In this document: positions 41,314-50,956 of the stretch, piece by piece
Numbering within the stretch: the first letter of the stretch is position 1
Layout of the letters: every line of letters starts with the position of its first letter
Source of the DNA: Archangium primigenium
GTDB taxonomy: Bacteria > Myxococcota > Myxococcia > Myxococcales > Myxococcaceae
NCBI RefSeq assembly: GCF_016904885.1
Contig: NZ_JADWYI010000001.1
Location: 4,154,001 to 4,218,000 of the forward strand
Direction of reading: 5' to 3'
Length of the DNA stretch: 64,000 bases
Notes under the pieces: model-generated
What the model was told of the DNA's origin: nothing
Seen by the model: only the letters and a program-made list of their open reading frames with translations
Database searches by the model: none
Translations under genes and position numbers: made by a program

Positions 41314-42432
41314 ATGGTGGACGTCACGGCGGACAGACTCACGGCGGAGCAACGCGCGCTGCTCGCGCTCTGGACGGTTCCGGGCCTCGGGCCGCGGACG
41401 CTGGCACAGTTGCGCGCGTTCAGCCGGGGCGGGCTCGCCCGCCTGGCCGAGGCCCCCGTGAGGGACTGGGTGTCCGAGGCCCCGCTGCCGCCGCCCGTGC
41501 GCCGTCGCCTCGCGGAGGTCGCCAGCCTGGAGCCCCTGGCCGCCCACGCCCTGGAGCGCTGCGCCCGGGCGGGCATGGGGGTGGCCTTCCAGGGCGAGCG
41601 GGCCTACCCGGCGCGCCTGGCCGAGGCCCCGGATGCACCCCCCCTGCTCTTCTTCATGGGACACGTGGGGCCCCCCCGCCGCCGCGTGGCCATGGTGGGC
41701 AGCCGCCATCCGGACCAGGGCTTCCTTCCCTTCGCGCGGACGTTCGCCCGCCAGGTCGCCGAGGGCGGGGTGGGGGTGGTGTCCGGCGCGGCGGCCGGCG
41801 TGGACCGGGCCTGCCACTGGGGCGCCATGGACGCGGGTGGGGAAACGTGGGCCTTCCTGGGCTCGGCGCTGGACGCGTTGGATCCCGCCCAGGCGAAGCT
41901 GTGGCCGCACGTGCTGACGCGGGGTGGGGTGTTCTTCAGTGAGTTGCCGCCCGGCGTCCGGGCGAGCACGACGACTTTTCCCCGCCGCAACCGGCTCATC
42001 GCTGGCGCGTCGGACGCGATCCTGGTCCTGCGGGCGGGAGTGGGCTCCGGCAGTCTGTATACGGCCCAGGCGGGGCGGGCGAGCGGCAGGCCCGTCCTGG
42101 CGCTGCCGGGGGATGTCATGAACGAGGGGGCGGCGGGGTGCAACGCACTCATCCGCGATGGCCACGCCCGGGCCTGCCTCGGCGTTGAGGAAGTCTGGCG
42201 CACCGTGGGGGTGGATCCCCAGCGGGCGGTGCCGCCAGGAGAGGGGTCGTGGGAGGACCTCTCCGGGGAAGCGAGGGGAACCTACGAGGTGTTGAAGCGG
42301 GTTCCCAGGTCATTCGATGAGGTGCTGGCCGACAGCCGGCTGTCCCCCGCGGCGCTCACCAGCGCCCTGGTGGAACTGGAATTGTCGGGATTCATCGTCC
42401 AGCACCCTGGCAGGTTGTTCGAGAGGGTTTGA
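41314..42432 (+). CDS. dprA: DNA-processing protein DprA
   Basis: 372 residues from the ATG at 41314. An N-terminal helical region with VPGLGPRTLAQL (helix-hairpin-helix-like), then the Rossmann-like DprA domain: MVGSRHPDQG, VVSGAAAGVDRACHWGAMDAGG, FFSELPPG, FPRRNRLIAGASDAILVLRAG, ALPGDVMNEGAAGCNALIRDG. A C-terminal winged helix is at ~310-370. DprA loads RecA on incoming single-stranded DNA in natural transformation. It ends beside topA, an order common to many bacteria. Confidence 0.93.
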   Translation: MVDVTADRLTAEQRALLALWTVPGLGPRTLAQLRAFSRGGLARLAEAPVRDWVSEAPLPPPVRRRLAEVASLEPLAAHALERCARAGMGVAFQGERAYPARLAEAPDAPPLLFFMGHVGPPRRRVAMVGSRHPDQGFLPFARTFARQVAEGGVGVVSGAAAGVDRACHWGAMDAGGETWAFLGSALDALDPAQAKLWPHVLTRGGVFFSELPPGVRASTTTFPRRNRLIAGASDAILVLRAGVGSGSLYTAQAGRASGRPVLALPGDVMNEGAAGCNALIRDGHARACLGVEEVWRTVGVDPQRAVPPGEGSWEDLSGEARGTYEVLKRVPRSFDEVLADSRLSPAALTSALVELELSGFIVQHPGRLFERV

Positions 42433-42440
42433 GGAAAATC

Positions 42441-45080
42441 ATGGCGACGCGCACGAAGAAGACCGCCACGGCGGGCGAGCAGGAGGTCGAGGAGACGGCG
42501 ACCTCCGGGAAGGCAGCCAAGAAGCCGGCGGCGCGCAAGAAGACCACCGCCAAGAAGACCACCGCGAAGAAGGCGTCCGCCAAGAAGGCGGCGGCCAAGA
42601 AGACGGCCGCGCGGGGCAAGGGCAAGGGCAAGAAGGGCGAGCTGGCCACGGTGGAGGCCTCCGCGGAGGAAGAGGGGGAGGGCGAGGACACGCCGGCCCG
42701 GCGCGGCAAGGGTCCGCACTACCTCGTGGTCGTCGAGTCGCCCGCCAAGGCCAAGACGATCAAGAAGTACCTGGGCTCGGGCTACACGGTGAAGGCGTCC
42801 GTGGGCCACATCCTGGACCTGCCCAAGAGCAAGATGGGCGTGGACCTGGAGAAGGAGTTCGAGCCCCAGTACGAGGTCATCAAGGGCAAGGAGAAGGTGC
42901 TCGGCGAGCTCAAGAAGGCCGCCCAGGGCGTGGACAAGGTCTTCCTCGCCACGGACCCGGATCGCGAGGGCGAGGCCATCGCCTGGCACATCAACCAGCA
43001 GCTGCGCCACCCGGACTCCTACCGGGTGATGTTCAACGAGATCACCAAGCCGGCCATCCAGGAGGCCATCGCCAACCCGCGCCAGCTGAGTCAGGACAAC
43101 TACGACTCGCAGCAGACGCGGCGCATCCTCGACCGGCTCGTGGGCTACCAGATCTCGCCCATCCTCTGGAAGAAGGTGCGCCGGGGCCTGTCCGCCGGCC
43201 GCGTGCAGTCGGTGGCCGTGCGCCTCATCTGCGAGCGCGAGAGCGAGATCAAGGCCTTCGTGCCCCAGGAGTACTGGACGCTGGACGCCGTGCTCGAGGG
43301 GCCCTCGGGACCGCCGCCCTTCAAGGCGAAGCTGTCACGCGTGGACGGCAAGAAGGTGGAGCTCAAGGACGCGGCCACCACGCGCGGCCTCGTGGAGGAG
43401 GTCAAGGGCGCGCCCTTCACCGTGAGCAAGGTGGACAAGCGCGAGCGGCGCCGCAACGCGCCCGCCCCCTTCATCACCTCCAAGCTCCAGCAGGAGGCCG
43501 CCAACCGCCTGCACTTCACCGCCAAGAAGACCATGGCGCTCGCCCAGCGGCTCTATGAAGGCGTGCTGCTCGGCGAGGAGGGCCAGACGGCGCTCATCAC
43601 GTACATGCGTACGGACTCCACCCGTCTGTCCGACCAGGCCGTGGCGGGCGTGCGCGACTTCATCCAGCAGACGTACGGGCAGGACTACCTGCCCGAGGCG
43701 CCCGTGGTGTACCGCACCAAGAAGGGCGCCCAGGACGCGCACGAGGCCATCCGCCCCACGTCGCTCGACTACCCGCCCGCCAAGGTCAAGGCGGCGTTCG
43801 ACGCGATGAACGACGACATGGCCGCGGACATGTTCCGCCTCTACGAGCTCATCTGGAACCGCTTCGTGGCGTGCCAGACCAAGCCCGCCGTGTACGATCA
43901 GACGAGCGCGGACATCACCGCGGGCCGGGCCACCTTCCGCGCCTCGGGCTCCACGCTCAAGTTCCCCGGCTACCTGGCCATCTACGGCGCCAGCCTCACC
44001 CCCGAGGAGGAGGCCGCCCAGGAGAAGGCGCGCGCCGCGGGCGACGAGACGGCCGAGGACGCCACGGGCGACCTGCCCGTGCTCAACGACGGCGACACGC
44101 TCGGCCTGCAGAAGCTCGTGGACGAGCAGCACTTCACCCAGCCCCCGCCGCGCTTCTCCGAGGCCACCCTGGTCAAGGAGCTGGAGGAGCGGGGCATCGG
44201 CCGTCCGTCCACCTACGCCGCCATCCTCTCCACCATCCAGGACAAGAAGTACGCGGAGAAGATCGAGGGCCGCTTCCGTCCCACGGACCTGGGCCTCATC
44301 TGCAACGATCTGCTCGTCAAGCACTTCCCCCAGGAGCTGGACGTGACGTTCACGGCCAACATGGAGGAGAAGCTGGACCAGATCTCCGAGGGCGAGGCCA
44401 ACTGGAAGGCCGTGCTCAAGGACTTCTACGAGCCCTTCAAGGAGACGCTCGAGAAGGCCGAGACGGAGATGCGCGACGTCAAGCGCGAGGAAGTGAAGAC
44501 CGACGTGGCGTGCGAGAAGTGCGGCCACATCATGGTGATCAAGTGGGGGAAGATGGGCCACTTCCTGGCCTGCTCCAACTACCCCGACTGCAAGAACACC
44601 AAGGACTTCAAGCGCGACGTGGAGGGGAAGATCGTCATCGTGGAGGAGGAGACCACGGACGAGCTGTGCGCCAACTGCGGCAAGAACATGGTCGTCAAGC
44701 GCGGCCGCTTCGGCAAGTTCCTCGCGTGCTCGGGCTACCCCGAGTGCAAGACGTCCAAGCCCATCTCCATCGGCGTGTCGTGCCCGGACTGCAAGCAGGG
44801 CTACCTCACCGAGCGCCGCAGCCGCTTCGGGAAGATCTTCTTCGGGTGCAACCGCTACCCGGACTGCAAGTTCGCCGCGTGGGATCGGCCGCTCGCCGAG
44901 GCCTGTCCGCAGTGCCAGTCGCCCTACCTGCTGCAGAAGTTCTCCAAGCGGGACGGCCCCTTCGTGGCCTGTCCCAACAAGGAGTGCGACTACCGCCGGC
45001 AGGTGCAGGATCCGGAGGCCGTCGCCGCGGCGGCCGCCGCGTCCCCGAACCCCTCGCCCGACGCCTCCACGGCGGCGTGA
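42441..45080 (+). CDS. topA: DNA topoisomerase I with Lys/Ala-rich N-terminal extension
   Basis: 879 residues from the ATG at 42441 (GAGG 6 bases upstream). Residues 1-95 are an added tail of KK-x-x-AKK repeats followed by an acidic stretch, like histone H1 tails. The Toprim domain starts at ~97 (LVVVESPAKAKTIKKYLG, with DPDREGEAIAWH). The catalytic tyrosine is Y388 in TYMRTDSTRLS. Four C-terminal zinc ribbons (CEKC, CANC, CPDC, CPQC) bind single-stranded DNA. It relaxes negative supercoils. Confidence 0.96.
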   Translation: MATRTKKTATAGEQEVEETATSGKAAKKPAARKKTTAKKTTAKKASAKKAAAKKTAARGKGKGKKGELATVEASAEEEGEGEDTPARRGKGPHYLVVVESPAKAKTIKKYLGSGYTVKASVGHILDLPKSKMGVDLEKEFEPQYEVIKGKEKVLGELKKAAQGVDKVFLATDPDREGEAIAWHINQQLRHPDSYRVMFNEITKPAIQEAIANPRQLSQDNYDSQQTRRILDRLVGYQISPILWKKVRRGLSAGRVQSVAVRLICERESEIKAFVPQEYWTLDAVLEGPSGPPPFKAKLSRVDGKKVELKDAATTRGLVEEVKGAPFTVSKVDKRERRRNAPAPFITSKLQQEAANRLHFTAKKTMALAQRLYEGVLLGEEGQTALITYMRTDSTRLSDQAVAGVRDFIQQTYGQDYLPEAPVVYRTKKGAQDAHEAIRPTSLDYPPAKVKAAFDAMNDDMAADMFRLYELIWNRFVACQTKPAVYDQTSADITAGRATFRASGSTLKFPGYLAIYGASLTPEEEAAQEKARAAGDETAEDATGDLPVLNDGDTLGLQKLVDEQHFTQPPPRFSEATLVKELEERGIGRPSTYAAILSTIQDKKYAEKIEGRFRPTDLGLICNDLLVKHFPQELDVTFTANMEEKLDQISEGEANWKAVLKDFYEPFKETLEKAETEMRDVKREEVKTDVACEKCGHIMVIKWGKMGHFLACSNYPDCKNTKDFKRDVEGKIVIVEEETTDELCANCGKNMVVKRGRFGKFLACSGYPECKTSKPISIGVSCPDCKQGYLTERRSRFGKIFFGCNRYPDCKFAAWDRPLAEACPQCQSPYLLQKFSKRDGPFVACPNKECDYRRQVQDPEAVAAAAAASPNPSPDASTAA

Positions 45081-45084
45081 GGCC

Positions 45085-45115
45085 GTCCGGGGGAGCCCTC
45101 GGGCTCCCCCGGCCG
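45085..45115. terminator. perfect hairpin between topA and the DksA-like gene
   Basis: CCGGGGGAGCCC (45087-45098) is an exact reverse complement of GGGCTCCCCCGG (45101-45112), giving a 12-bp stem with a 2-base centre. It lies between two convergent genes and has no T-run on either side, so it would be a bidirectional pause or a Rho-assisted terminator. Confidence 0.6.
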
Positions 45116-45135
45116 TGTCCGGGGCTGGGGTCCCG

Positions 45136-45525
45136 CTAGAGCGTGGGGATGGACTGCTGGTGGCCCCCGCGCTGCTCCAGCTCGTGGGTGGTGGCGTCCT
45201 CCTCGCAGCGGATGGCGAAGGGCAGGGCCTCCAGCCGCTCGATGGAGATCTCCCCCCCGCAGTCCACGCACTCGCCGAACACGTTCATGTCCATGCGCCG
45301 CAGCGCCGCGTCGATGAGCATCACCTCGCGCCGCTGCGACTCCATCAGCGTGGACAGGGTGTAGTCGGCCAGCTCCGCCTGGGCCTGCTCCTCGTACTCG
45401 GGGTCTCGCTCCTGATCCTTGAGCGCCCGGAGCTCGCGGTGCGTGCCCTCCGTGGCGTTGAGGATGGAGCGGCGCCGCTTCTGCAGCAGGTTGCGGATGT
45501 TCAGCAGGTCGTCGGCTCGCTTCAT
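45136..45525 (-). CDS. DksA/TraR-like zinc-finger protein
   Basis: 129 residues from the ATG at 45525. A helical hairpin (RADDLLNIRNLLQKRRRSIL ... LADYTLSTLMESQRREV) is followed by the C-terminal finger CVDCGGEISIERLEALPFAIRC. The second Cys pair is incomplete: after RC come EED, so the usual fourth Cys is Asp. DksA-type proteins insert into the RNA polymerase secondary channel. The acidic tip residues of true DksA cannot be confirmed. Convergent with topA. Confidence 0.8.
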   Translation of the reverse strand: MKRADDLLNIRNLLQKRRRSILNATEGTHRELRALKDQERDPEYEEQAQAELADYTLSTLMESQRREVMLIDAALRRMDMNVFGECVDCGGEISIERLEALPFAIRCEEDATTHELEQRGGHQQSIPTL

Positions 45526-45795
45526 GGCCTCTGGCTCCCGTGAGAATGAATCGCGCGGCTCGTGGGTTCGCGCGCGGTTGAACTGGCCAAAGGTAGGAGT
45601 TCCGAGGAGGTAGGGTAACTGCGGCCCCCCCACCTACCCGCCTCGCAAGGCCGGGGAGCGGCCGAGTGGGCGAGCCCCTGGGGGTCCGGGGTGGACACGC
45701 CGACGTGGAAGGCGAGGACAGGGCGGGGGGGCGCCTGCTAACAGGGGCCGCACGTGGACCGGCCCCGGGTGGGCCTGGAGAGAGGCAGGCAGGAC

Positions 45796-47142
45796 GTGAC
45801 GTTTCAGCGGGTGACGGTGATTGGTGGTGGCCTCGCGGGCAGCGAGTGCGCCTGGCAACTGGCGAGGCGCGGGGTGCCCGTGACGCTGCGGGAGATGAAG
45901 CCCCAGCGCCGCTCGCCCGCGCACAAGACGGACACGTTCGCCGAGCTCGTGTGCTCCAACTCGCTGCGCTCGGACAACCCGGAGAGCGCCATCGGGCTGC
46001 TGCACCAGGAGCTGCGCGCGCTCTCCTCGCTCATCCTCGGCAGCGCGGACGCGCACCGGGTGCCCGCCGGGGACGCCCTGGCGGTGCAGCGCGATGACTT
46101 CTCCCGGGCGGTGACGCGCGCGGTGCGCGAGGCGCCGGGCGTGGAGGTGGTGGCCGGCGAGGTGGACGTGCTGCCCGAGGGCGTGGTGGTGGTGGCGACC
46201 GGCCCGCTCACCTCGGACGCGCTCACGCGGGACCTGGAGCGCTACGTGGGCGAGAAGCTCTATTTCTACGACTCCATCGCGCCCATCGTGTCGGGGGACT
46301 CCATCGACATGACCATCGCCTTTCGCGCGAGCCGCTACGGCAAGGGGGGCGGGGACGACTACATCAACCTGCCGCTCACCGAGTCCGAGTACGCGCGCTT
46401 CATCGCCGAGGTGAAGGCGGGCCAGAAGCTCGAGCCGCACGCGTTCGAGGAACCCCGCTACTTCGAGGGGTGTCTGCCCATCGAGGTCATGGTGGATCGC
46501 GGCGAGCAGACGCTGGCCTACGGGCCGATGAAGCCGGTGGGCCTGGTGGACCCGCGCACGGGCCGCGAGTCGCACGCGGTGGTGCAGCTGCGCATGGAGG
46601 ACAAGGGCGGCACGTCGTGGAACATGGTGGGCTTCCAGACGCGCCTGACGTGGGGTGAGCAGAAGCGCATCTTCTCCACCTGCATTCCGGGCCTGGCCCA
46701 GGCCGAGTTCCTGCGCATGGGGCAGATCCACCGCAACACCTTCATCGACGCGCCGCGGCTGCTCGGGCGGGACTTGTCGCTCAAGGCCGAGTCGCGGCTG
46801 TTCTTCGCGGGGCAGATCACCGGCGTGGAGGGCTACGTGGAGTCGGCGGCGTGCGGCTACCTCGCGGCGCTGGCGGTGTACGCGCGGCTCACGGGCACCG
46901 AGTTCCTGCCGCCGCCGGCCACCACGGCCCTGGGCGCGCTCTACCGCCACGTGACGGGCGAGGCGCACCCGGCGGACTACGACTACCAGCCCTCCAACAT
47001 CATCTTCGGCCTGTTTCCGCCCCTGGAGGGACGCTTCAAGAAGGCGGACAAGCGGGTGAAGTACGCGGAGCGCGCGCGCGCGGACCTGGCCACGTGGCTG
47101 CCGAGCGTGCCGCCTGGCGACGAGCCCCGGAGGAGCGCATGA
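45796..47142 (+). CDS. trmFO: methylenetetrahydrofolate-tRNA-(uracil-5-)-methyltransferase TrmFO
   Basis: 448 residues from the GTG at 45796 ([20 protein letters not shown]). FAD-binding [54 protein letters not shown] and [15 protein letters not shown], all typical for TrmFO/GidA-type enzymes; the length matches. It forms 5-methyluridine at position 54 of tRNAs using folate. The stop overlaps the ATG of the next gene (ATGA). Confidence 0.94.
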   Translation: MTFQRVTVIGGGLAGSECAWQLARRGVPVTLREMKPQRRSPAHKTDTFAELVCSNSLRSDNPESAIGLLHQELRALSSLILGSADAHRVPAGDALAVQRDDFSRAVTRAVREAPGVEVVAGEVDVLPEGVVVVATGPLTSDALTRDLERYVGEKLYFYDSIAPIVSGDSIDMTIAFRASRYGKGGGDDYINLPLTESEYARFIAEVKAGQKLEPHAFEEPRYFEGCLPIEVMVDRGEQTLAYGPMKPVGLVDPRTGRESHAVVQLRMEDKGGTSWNMVGFQTRLTWGEQKRIFSTCIPGLAQAEFLRMGQIHRNTFIDAPRLLGRDLSLKAESRLFFAGQITGVEGYVESAACGYLAALAVYARLTGTEFLPPPATTALGALYRHVTGEAHPADYDYQPSNIIFGLFPPLEGRFKKADKRVKYAERARADLATWLPSVPPGDEPRRSA

Positions 47143-48752
47143 ACCGACGATTGATGGCGACGGGAGCCCTGACGGGCGCCCTGGTGGTGCTCGCGCTGAC
47201 GGGCTGCAAGCGCGAGGGCGAGGCCAAGGGGCGGGCGCGCCCGGGCACCCAGAACGCGGAGGCCGCGGGCGGCACGGGCATCCTCCTCGCGGAGGGCGCG
47301 GCCGAGGACCTGCGGGTGTCGGCGGACGGGCGCTTCGCCTCGTTCCTCAAGAAGACGCGCAAGCCCACCGTGGAGGGCATTCCGCCGCAGATGCGCCTGG
47401 GCGAGCTCTACGTGGTGCCGGTGGAGGGGGGCCAACCGCGCAGGATTGGCGACGGGGTGACGAACGTGCCCGGCGGGCTGCTCTTCTCGCCGGACTCGCG
47501 GCACGTGCTGTTCCTCACCGGCTACAACCTGGCGAGCCAGTCCGGGGTGCTGCACTCGCTCGTGCTGGCCGAGCCCACGGCCGAGCCGCAGCGCCTGGGC
47601 GACGCGGTGACGTACTTCGTGCCGAGCCCGGACGGCAAGCAGCTGGCCTTCGTGGATGGGGGCGTGCTCAAGCTCGGCGCGCTGCCGGCGGGGCCGTTCC
47701 GCCCGGTGGGCGGCGAGGTCGCCACGGCGGAGTTCTCCCCGGACAGCCAGACGCTCTTCTTCAAGCGCAAGCTCCGGGCGGCGGGCAGCCTGTTGACGGT
47801 GCCGGTGCAGCCCCTGGCCACCGGCGCGCTGGCCGAGCCGCGCGTATTGGGCGATCAGGTGGGCGACTACCTGTCCTCCGCGGACTCGCGCTACCTGGCC
47901 TACCAGTCGCGGGGCAGCGCGAGCACGTATGACCTGTACGTGGCCGAGGCCCCCGAGTGGAAGGGCAAGAAGGTGGCCACGGGCACCACCGCGTTCGCCT
48001 TCTCGCCGGACTCCCAGTGGCTGGCGCGCAACGACGGCGGCAAGCCCGAGCAGCTGGGCGACCTGATGGTGGGGCCGGCCTCGGGCGAGGCGGGCCGCAA
48101 GGTGGGCGACGGCGTGAAGGAGCTCGCCTTCTCGCCGGACTCGCGGGCGCTGGGCTTCCTGGCCAAGTACGACGAGTCCGCGCGCGCGGGCCTCATGGGC
48201 GTGGTGACGCTGCCCGACGGCGAGCCGAAGCTCGTGGGCAGCCGCGTGCCCAACTTCACCTGGGGCGCCGACGGCAAGCACGTGGCCTACCTGTCGCGCT
48301 TCCTCAAGCCCATCTACTCGGTGGACCTGATGCTCTACGCGGTGGGCGGCGAGGAGAAGGCGCGCAAGGCCCAGGCGGGCGTGTTCGGCTACGGCTTCGC
48401 GCCGGAGAACGGCGCGCTCGTCTTCCGCTCGGGGTGCACGCGCGAGGGCCGCGCGTGTGACTTCAAGGCGCTCACGCTGCCCCCCGCGCCCGAGGCCGCG
48501 CCGGACGCCTGGCTGCAGGGCATCTACAGCTACAAGTTCTCCAAGGACGGCGAGCGGGTGCTGGCCACCTCGGCGCGCATGGACGCGGACACCTTCGACG
48601 TGTCGCTCTACGACGTGAAGAGCCACTCGCGCCGCCTGCTCGACCAGGGGGCCCAGCTGCCCGTGTACTTCGCTGGGCCGGGCGAGTCGCTCGCGGTCTA
48701 CGTGCTCAAGGGCGCGGGCGCGGGGGTGTACGTGGCCCCCGCGCGGCCGTGA
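47139..48752 (+). CDS. beta-propeller (TolB/PD40-like) lipoprotein
   Basis: 537 residues. Signal peptide with lipobox LTGC at ~20-23, then a linker, then repeated SPDS/SPDG blades ([66 protein letters not shown]), about six or seven propeller blades. Such proteins are outer-membrane or periplasmic lipoproteins that bind partners. It overlaps trmFO by 4 bases, but no functional link is clear. Confidence 0.8.
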   Translation: MNRRLMATGALTGALVVLALTGCKREGEAKGRARPGTQNAEAAGGTGILLAEGAAEDLRVSADGRFASFLKKTRKPTVEGIPPQMRLGELYVVPVEGGQPRRIGDGVTNVPGGLLFSPDSRHVLFLTGYNLASQSGVLHSLVLAEPTAEPQRLGDAVTYFVPSPDGKQLAFVDGGVLKLGALPAGPFRPVGGEVATAEFSPDSQTLFFKRKLRAAGSLLTVPVQPLATGALAEPRVLGDQVGDYLSSADSRYLAYQSRGSASTYDLYVAEAPEWKGKKVATGTTAFAFSPDSQWLARNDGGKPEQLGDLMVGPASGEAGRKVGDGVKELAFSPDSRALGFLAKYDESARAGLMGVVTLPDGEPKLVGSRVPNFTWGADGKHVAYLSRFLKPIYSVDLMLYAVGGEEKARKAQAGVFGYGFAPENGALVFRSGCTREGRACDFKALTLPPAPEAAPDAWLQGIYSYKFSKDGERVLATSARMDADTFDVSLYDVKSHSRRLLDQGAQLPVYFAGPGESLAVYVLKGAGAGVYVAPARP

Positions 48753-48770
48753 GTCACCGAGTGTTGGGGC

Positions 48771-49355
48771 TCACCACTCGATGATGTAGTCCGCCGCGTC
48801 GAGCCCCCTGCGCTGCACCTCGATGCGGCCCTGGCAGCCGATGCCCTGGAGCGCCGCCTCCAGGAGGCCCTGGTGGAACTCCACCGGCTGCATGTCCCCG
48901 GTGAAGCGCAGGCGCAGCTTGCGCTCGCCGAGCAGCGCGTACTCGCGCTGCCCGTAGCTCACCGTGGTGGAGTAGGCCGTGGGCGCGCTCGAGAAGAGCC
49001 GCTTGGGGTCTCCCTTGCCGATGATGTGCGTGAGCGTGCGGCCCACGCCCGAGTCGAAGAAGCCGCCCACGGCCGCCGCGCCGCACGCCCGGATGGCGGA
49101 CTCGTGCGAGCCGTACTGCGGCGCGAGCAGCTCCGCGGCCTGGTAGAGGACCTGGAGGAAATCGCGGGCGGAGTAGGAGAAGAAATCCACCAACGGTTTC
49201 TTCGAGACGGTGGCGCGCAACTCATTGCTCGCCGCATCTCCGTGGTGCTGCTTCACGAGCTTGAAGACCGCATTGAAGATGAGGCCTCGCACCGTCGCCG
49301 AGTCCGGAGCGAGGTCCATTCGCTGCGTGCATTCCTGGTGGGTAAGCGATGGCAT
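48771..49355 (-). CDS. TIGR02265 (DUF2378) family protein
   Basis: 194 residues from the ATG at 49355. Cytosolic, mixed helix/strand; signature regions are TVRGLIFNAVFKL, VDFFSYSARDFLQVLYQAAELL, and the second-half YGQREYALLGERKLRLRFTGDM and DAADYIIEW. TIGR02265 is a paralogous family found mainly in Myxococcus and relatives. A second member is at 60919. Function unknown. Divergent from the methyltransferase gene. Confidence 0.8.
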   Translation of the reverse strand: MPSLTHQECTQRMDLAPDSATVRGLIFNAVFKLVKQHHGDAASNELRATVSKKPLVDFFSYSARDFLQVLYQAAELLAPQYGSHESAIRACGAAAVGGFFDSGVGRTLTHIIGKGDPKRLFSSAPTAYSTTVSYGQREYALLGERKLRLRFTGDMQPVEFHQGLLEAALQGIGCQGRIEVQRRGLDAADYIIEW

Positions 49356-49436
49356 GGTTCTCTGATTCTGACACAATGGGGACTCCGGGTCCTCGTCCGA
49401 GGATCGCGTGAGCGTCACAGGTTAGGTACGACCGCC

Positions 49437-50444
49437 TTGAACCCGCTCTCCCGTCACGCTGTCGCTCCTGCCTCATCGGAAACTTTCGACGCCGCGCTTT
49501 CCACGCTGTGTGCGTGGTTGGCGGAGTTGGAAAATTCTGGACGGATCGCATCACCGCCCACGGCCGATGACGCGGCCCGATTGGACGCACTGCTGCGGGA
49601 GGTGTGGCGTACGGGGAGTGCACCCGGCCAGGCGGGCCTCACGCGGGCCTCGCCGGAGCAGGAGCGCTTTCGCGCCCAGGCCGGTCCCTTCTTCTGGAAG
49701 AGCGCGGTGCTGCGGCGCTGCTGGGAGAAGCCCCGCGGCTACGCGGGCGACTTCATGATGATGGAGGCGCTCTACCGGCGCGAGCCCGAGGGCACGACGC
49801 CGCAGGAGCGGTGGATGGACACGTGGGCCCTGGAGCTGCCGGGCTTCCAGGCGGTGCGCAACCGCCGGGACAAGCTCAGCCAGCTCTTGCGCGAGGAGCA
49901 CGCACGCGGAGCGCGCCGGGTGATGAACGTGGCGTCCGGCTCGGCGCCCGAGCTCGTCGCGGTGGCACGCGACATCGCCTTCGAGGGCGTGACGTTGATG
50001 GACCAGGACCAGGGCGCGCTGGACTCGGCGCTGGGGCACTTCACGCACGTGGGCGCGCTGCCCGCCACGCACCACGCGGCCCTGCGGTTGTGGTGTGGCT
50101 CGGTGCTGGAGCTCTTGCGCAACCGCAGCGACCTGGAGCCCGCCTCGCAGGACTTCATCTACTCCATCGGGCTCTTCGACTACCTGACGGAGCGCTTCGC
50201 GCGGCGGCTCACCCAGAAGCTGTGGGACGGACTGGCCCCGGGCGGCCAGCTCGTGGTGGGCAACTTCAACGCGCGCAACCCCATGCACGTCTTCATCGAG
50301 ACCGCGCTGGACTGGTACCTCATCTACCGCGAGCCGGAGGATCTGCTGCGGCTCCTGGACGGACTGCCCGGTGTGCGCTCGCGGGAGGTGTGGACCGAGG
50401 ACACCGGGTGCTTGCACCTGCTGGTGGCGCGCAAGGACGGCTAG
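49437..50444 (+). CDS. SAM-dependent methyltransferase-like protein
   Basis: 335 residues if it starts at the TTG at 49437; no strong ribosome binding site is visible, and a later start is possible. An N-terminal helical domain (~110 residues) is followed by a class I methyltransferase fold (RVMNVASGSAPELVAVA, VTLMDQDQGALDSAL, DFIYSIGLFDYLTERF, APGGQLVVGNFN). The pattern is like proteins annotated as making 3-hydroxy-palmitic acid methyl ester-type signals; the substrate is not certain. Monocistronic. Confidence 0.75.
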   Translation: MNPLSRHAVAPASSETFDAALSTLCAWLAELENSGRIASPPTADDAARLDALLREVWRTGSAPGQAGLTRASPEQERFRAQAGPFFWKSAVLRRCWEKPRGYAGDFMMMEALYRREPEGTTPQERWMDTWALELPGFQAVRNRRDKLSQLLREEHARGARRVMNVASGSAPELVAVARDIAFEGVTLMDQDQGALDSALGHFTHVGALPATHHAALRLWCGSVLELLRNRSDLEPASQDFIYSIGLFDYLTERFARRLTQKLWDGLAPGGQLVVGNFNARNPMHVFIETALDWYLIYREPEDLLRLLDGLPGVRSREVWTEDTGCLHLLVARKDG

Positions 50445-50462
50445 CGCGGCGGCTCGCGCGGC

Positions 50463-50810
50463 TCAGAAGAGCTGCTCGGGCTCCTCCTGGGGGCCCGTAT
50501 CCTGGCTGGCGAGCTTGAGCAGCACCGACTCGTCGAGCAGCTGCGGCTCGAAGTTGACGGCCACCACGAACCACATGCCCGTCGGGCGGATGCGCACCAC
50601 CTGGATGACCTGGGAGTGCCCCAGGGTGGGCAGGTACACGCTGAAGCGCTCGCCCTCGTTCATCTTCACGGGCGTGACGAGCAGGCAGCCGGAGCGCGAG
50701 ATGTTGAAGATCTCCCCGGCGACCTCGCTGTCGTTCCTCAGGAACTGGATGCGCAGACGCACCCGATGACGGGGATGGCGACGCCGCTCGGGACCGCTCG
50801 AACCGCTCAA
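50463..50810 (-). CDS. PilZ-domain protein
   Basis: 115 residues, one PilZ domain. RRRHPRHRVRLRIQF gives the RxxxR arginines, and NISRSGCLL is the second motif (Asn in place of the usual Asp). c-di-GMP would bind between them. The rest is a small beta barrel (SVYLPTLGHSQVIQVVRIRPTG). No effector domain is attached, so it is a stand-alone receptor. Convergent with the methyltransferase gene. Confidence 0.88.
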   Translation of the reverse strand: MSGSSGPERRRHPRHRVRLRIQFLRNDSEVAGEIFNISRSGCLLVTPVKMNEGERFSVYLPTLGHSQVIQVVRIRPTGMWFVVAVNFEPQLLDESVLLKLASQDTGPQEEPEQLF

Positions 50811-50956
50811 GGTGACTCTCCTGGCATGAAGGGCCCGGCCACGAACCCCCCGAGGTTCACTATAGTCCCCGGGGGGGGTCTCCGCGACCCGACCGTGCGT
50901 CCAGGGGAGGGCGGAAGCTTGCGGGGCACGGGGGGGCGTCTACGCTAGGAGCTCCC

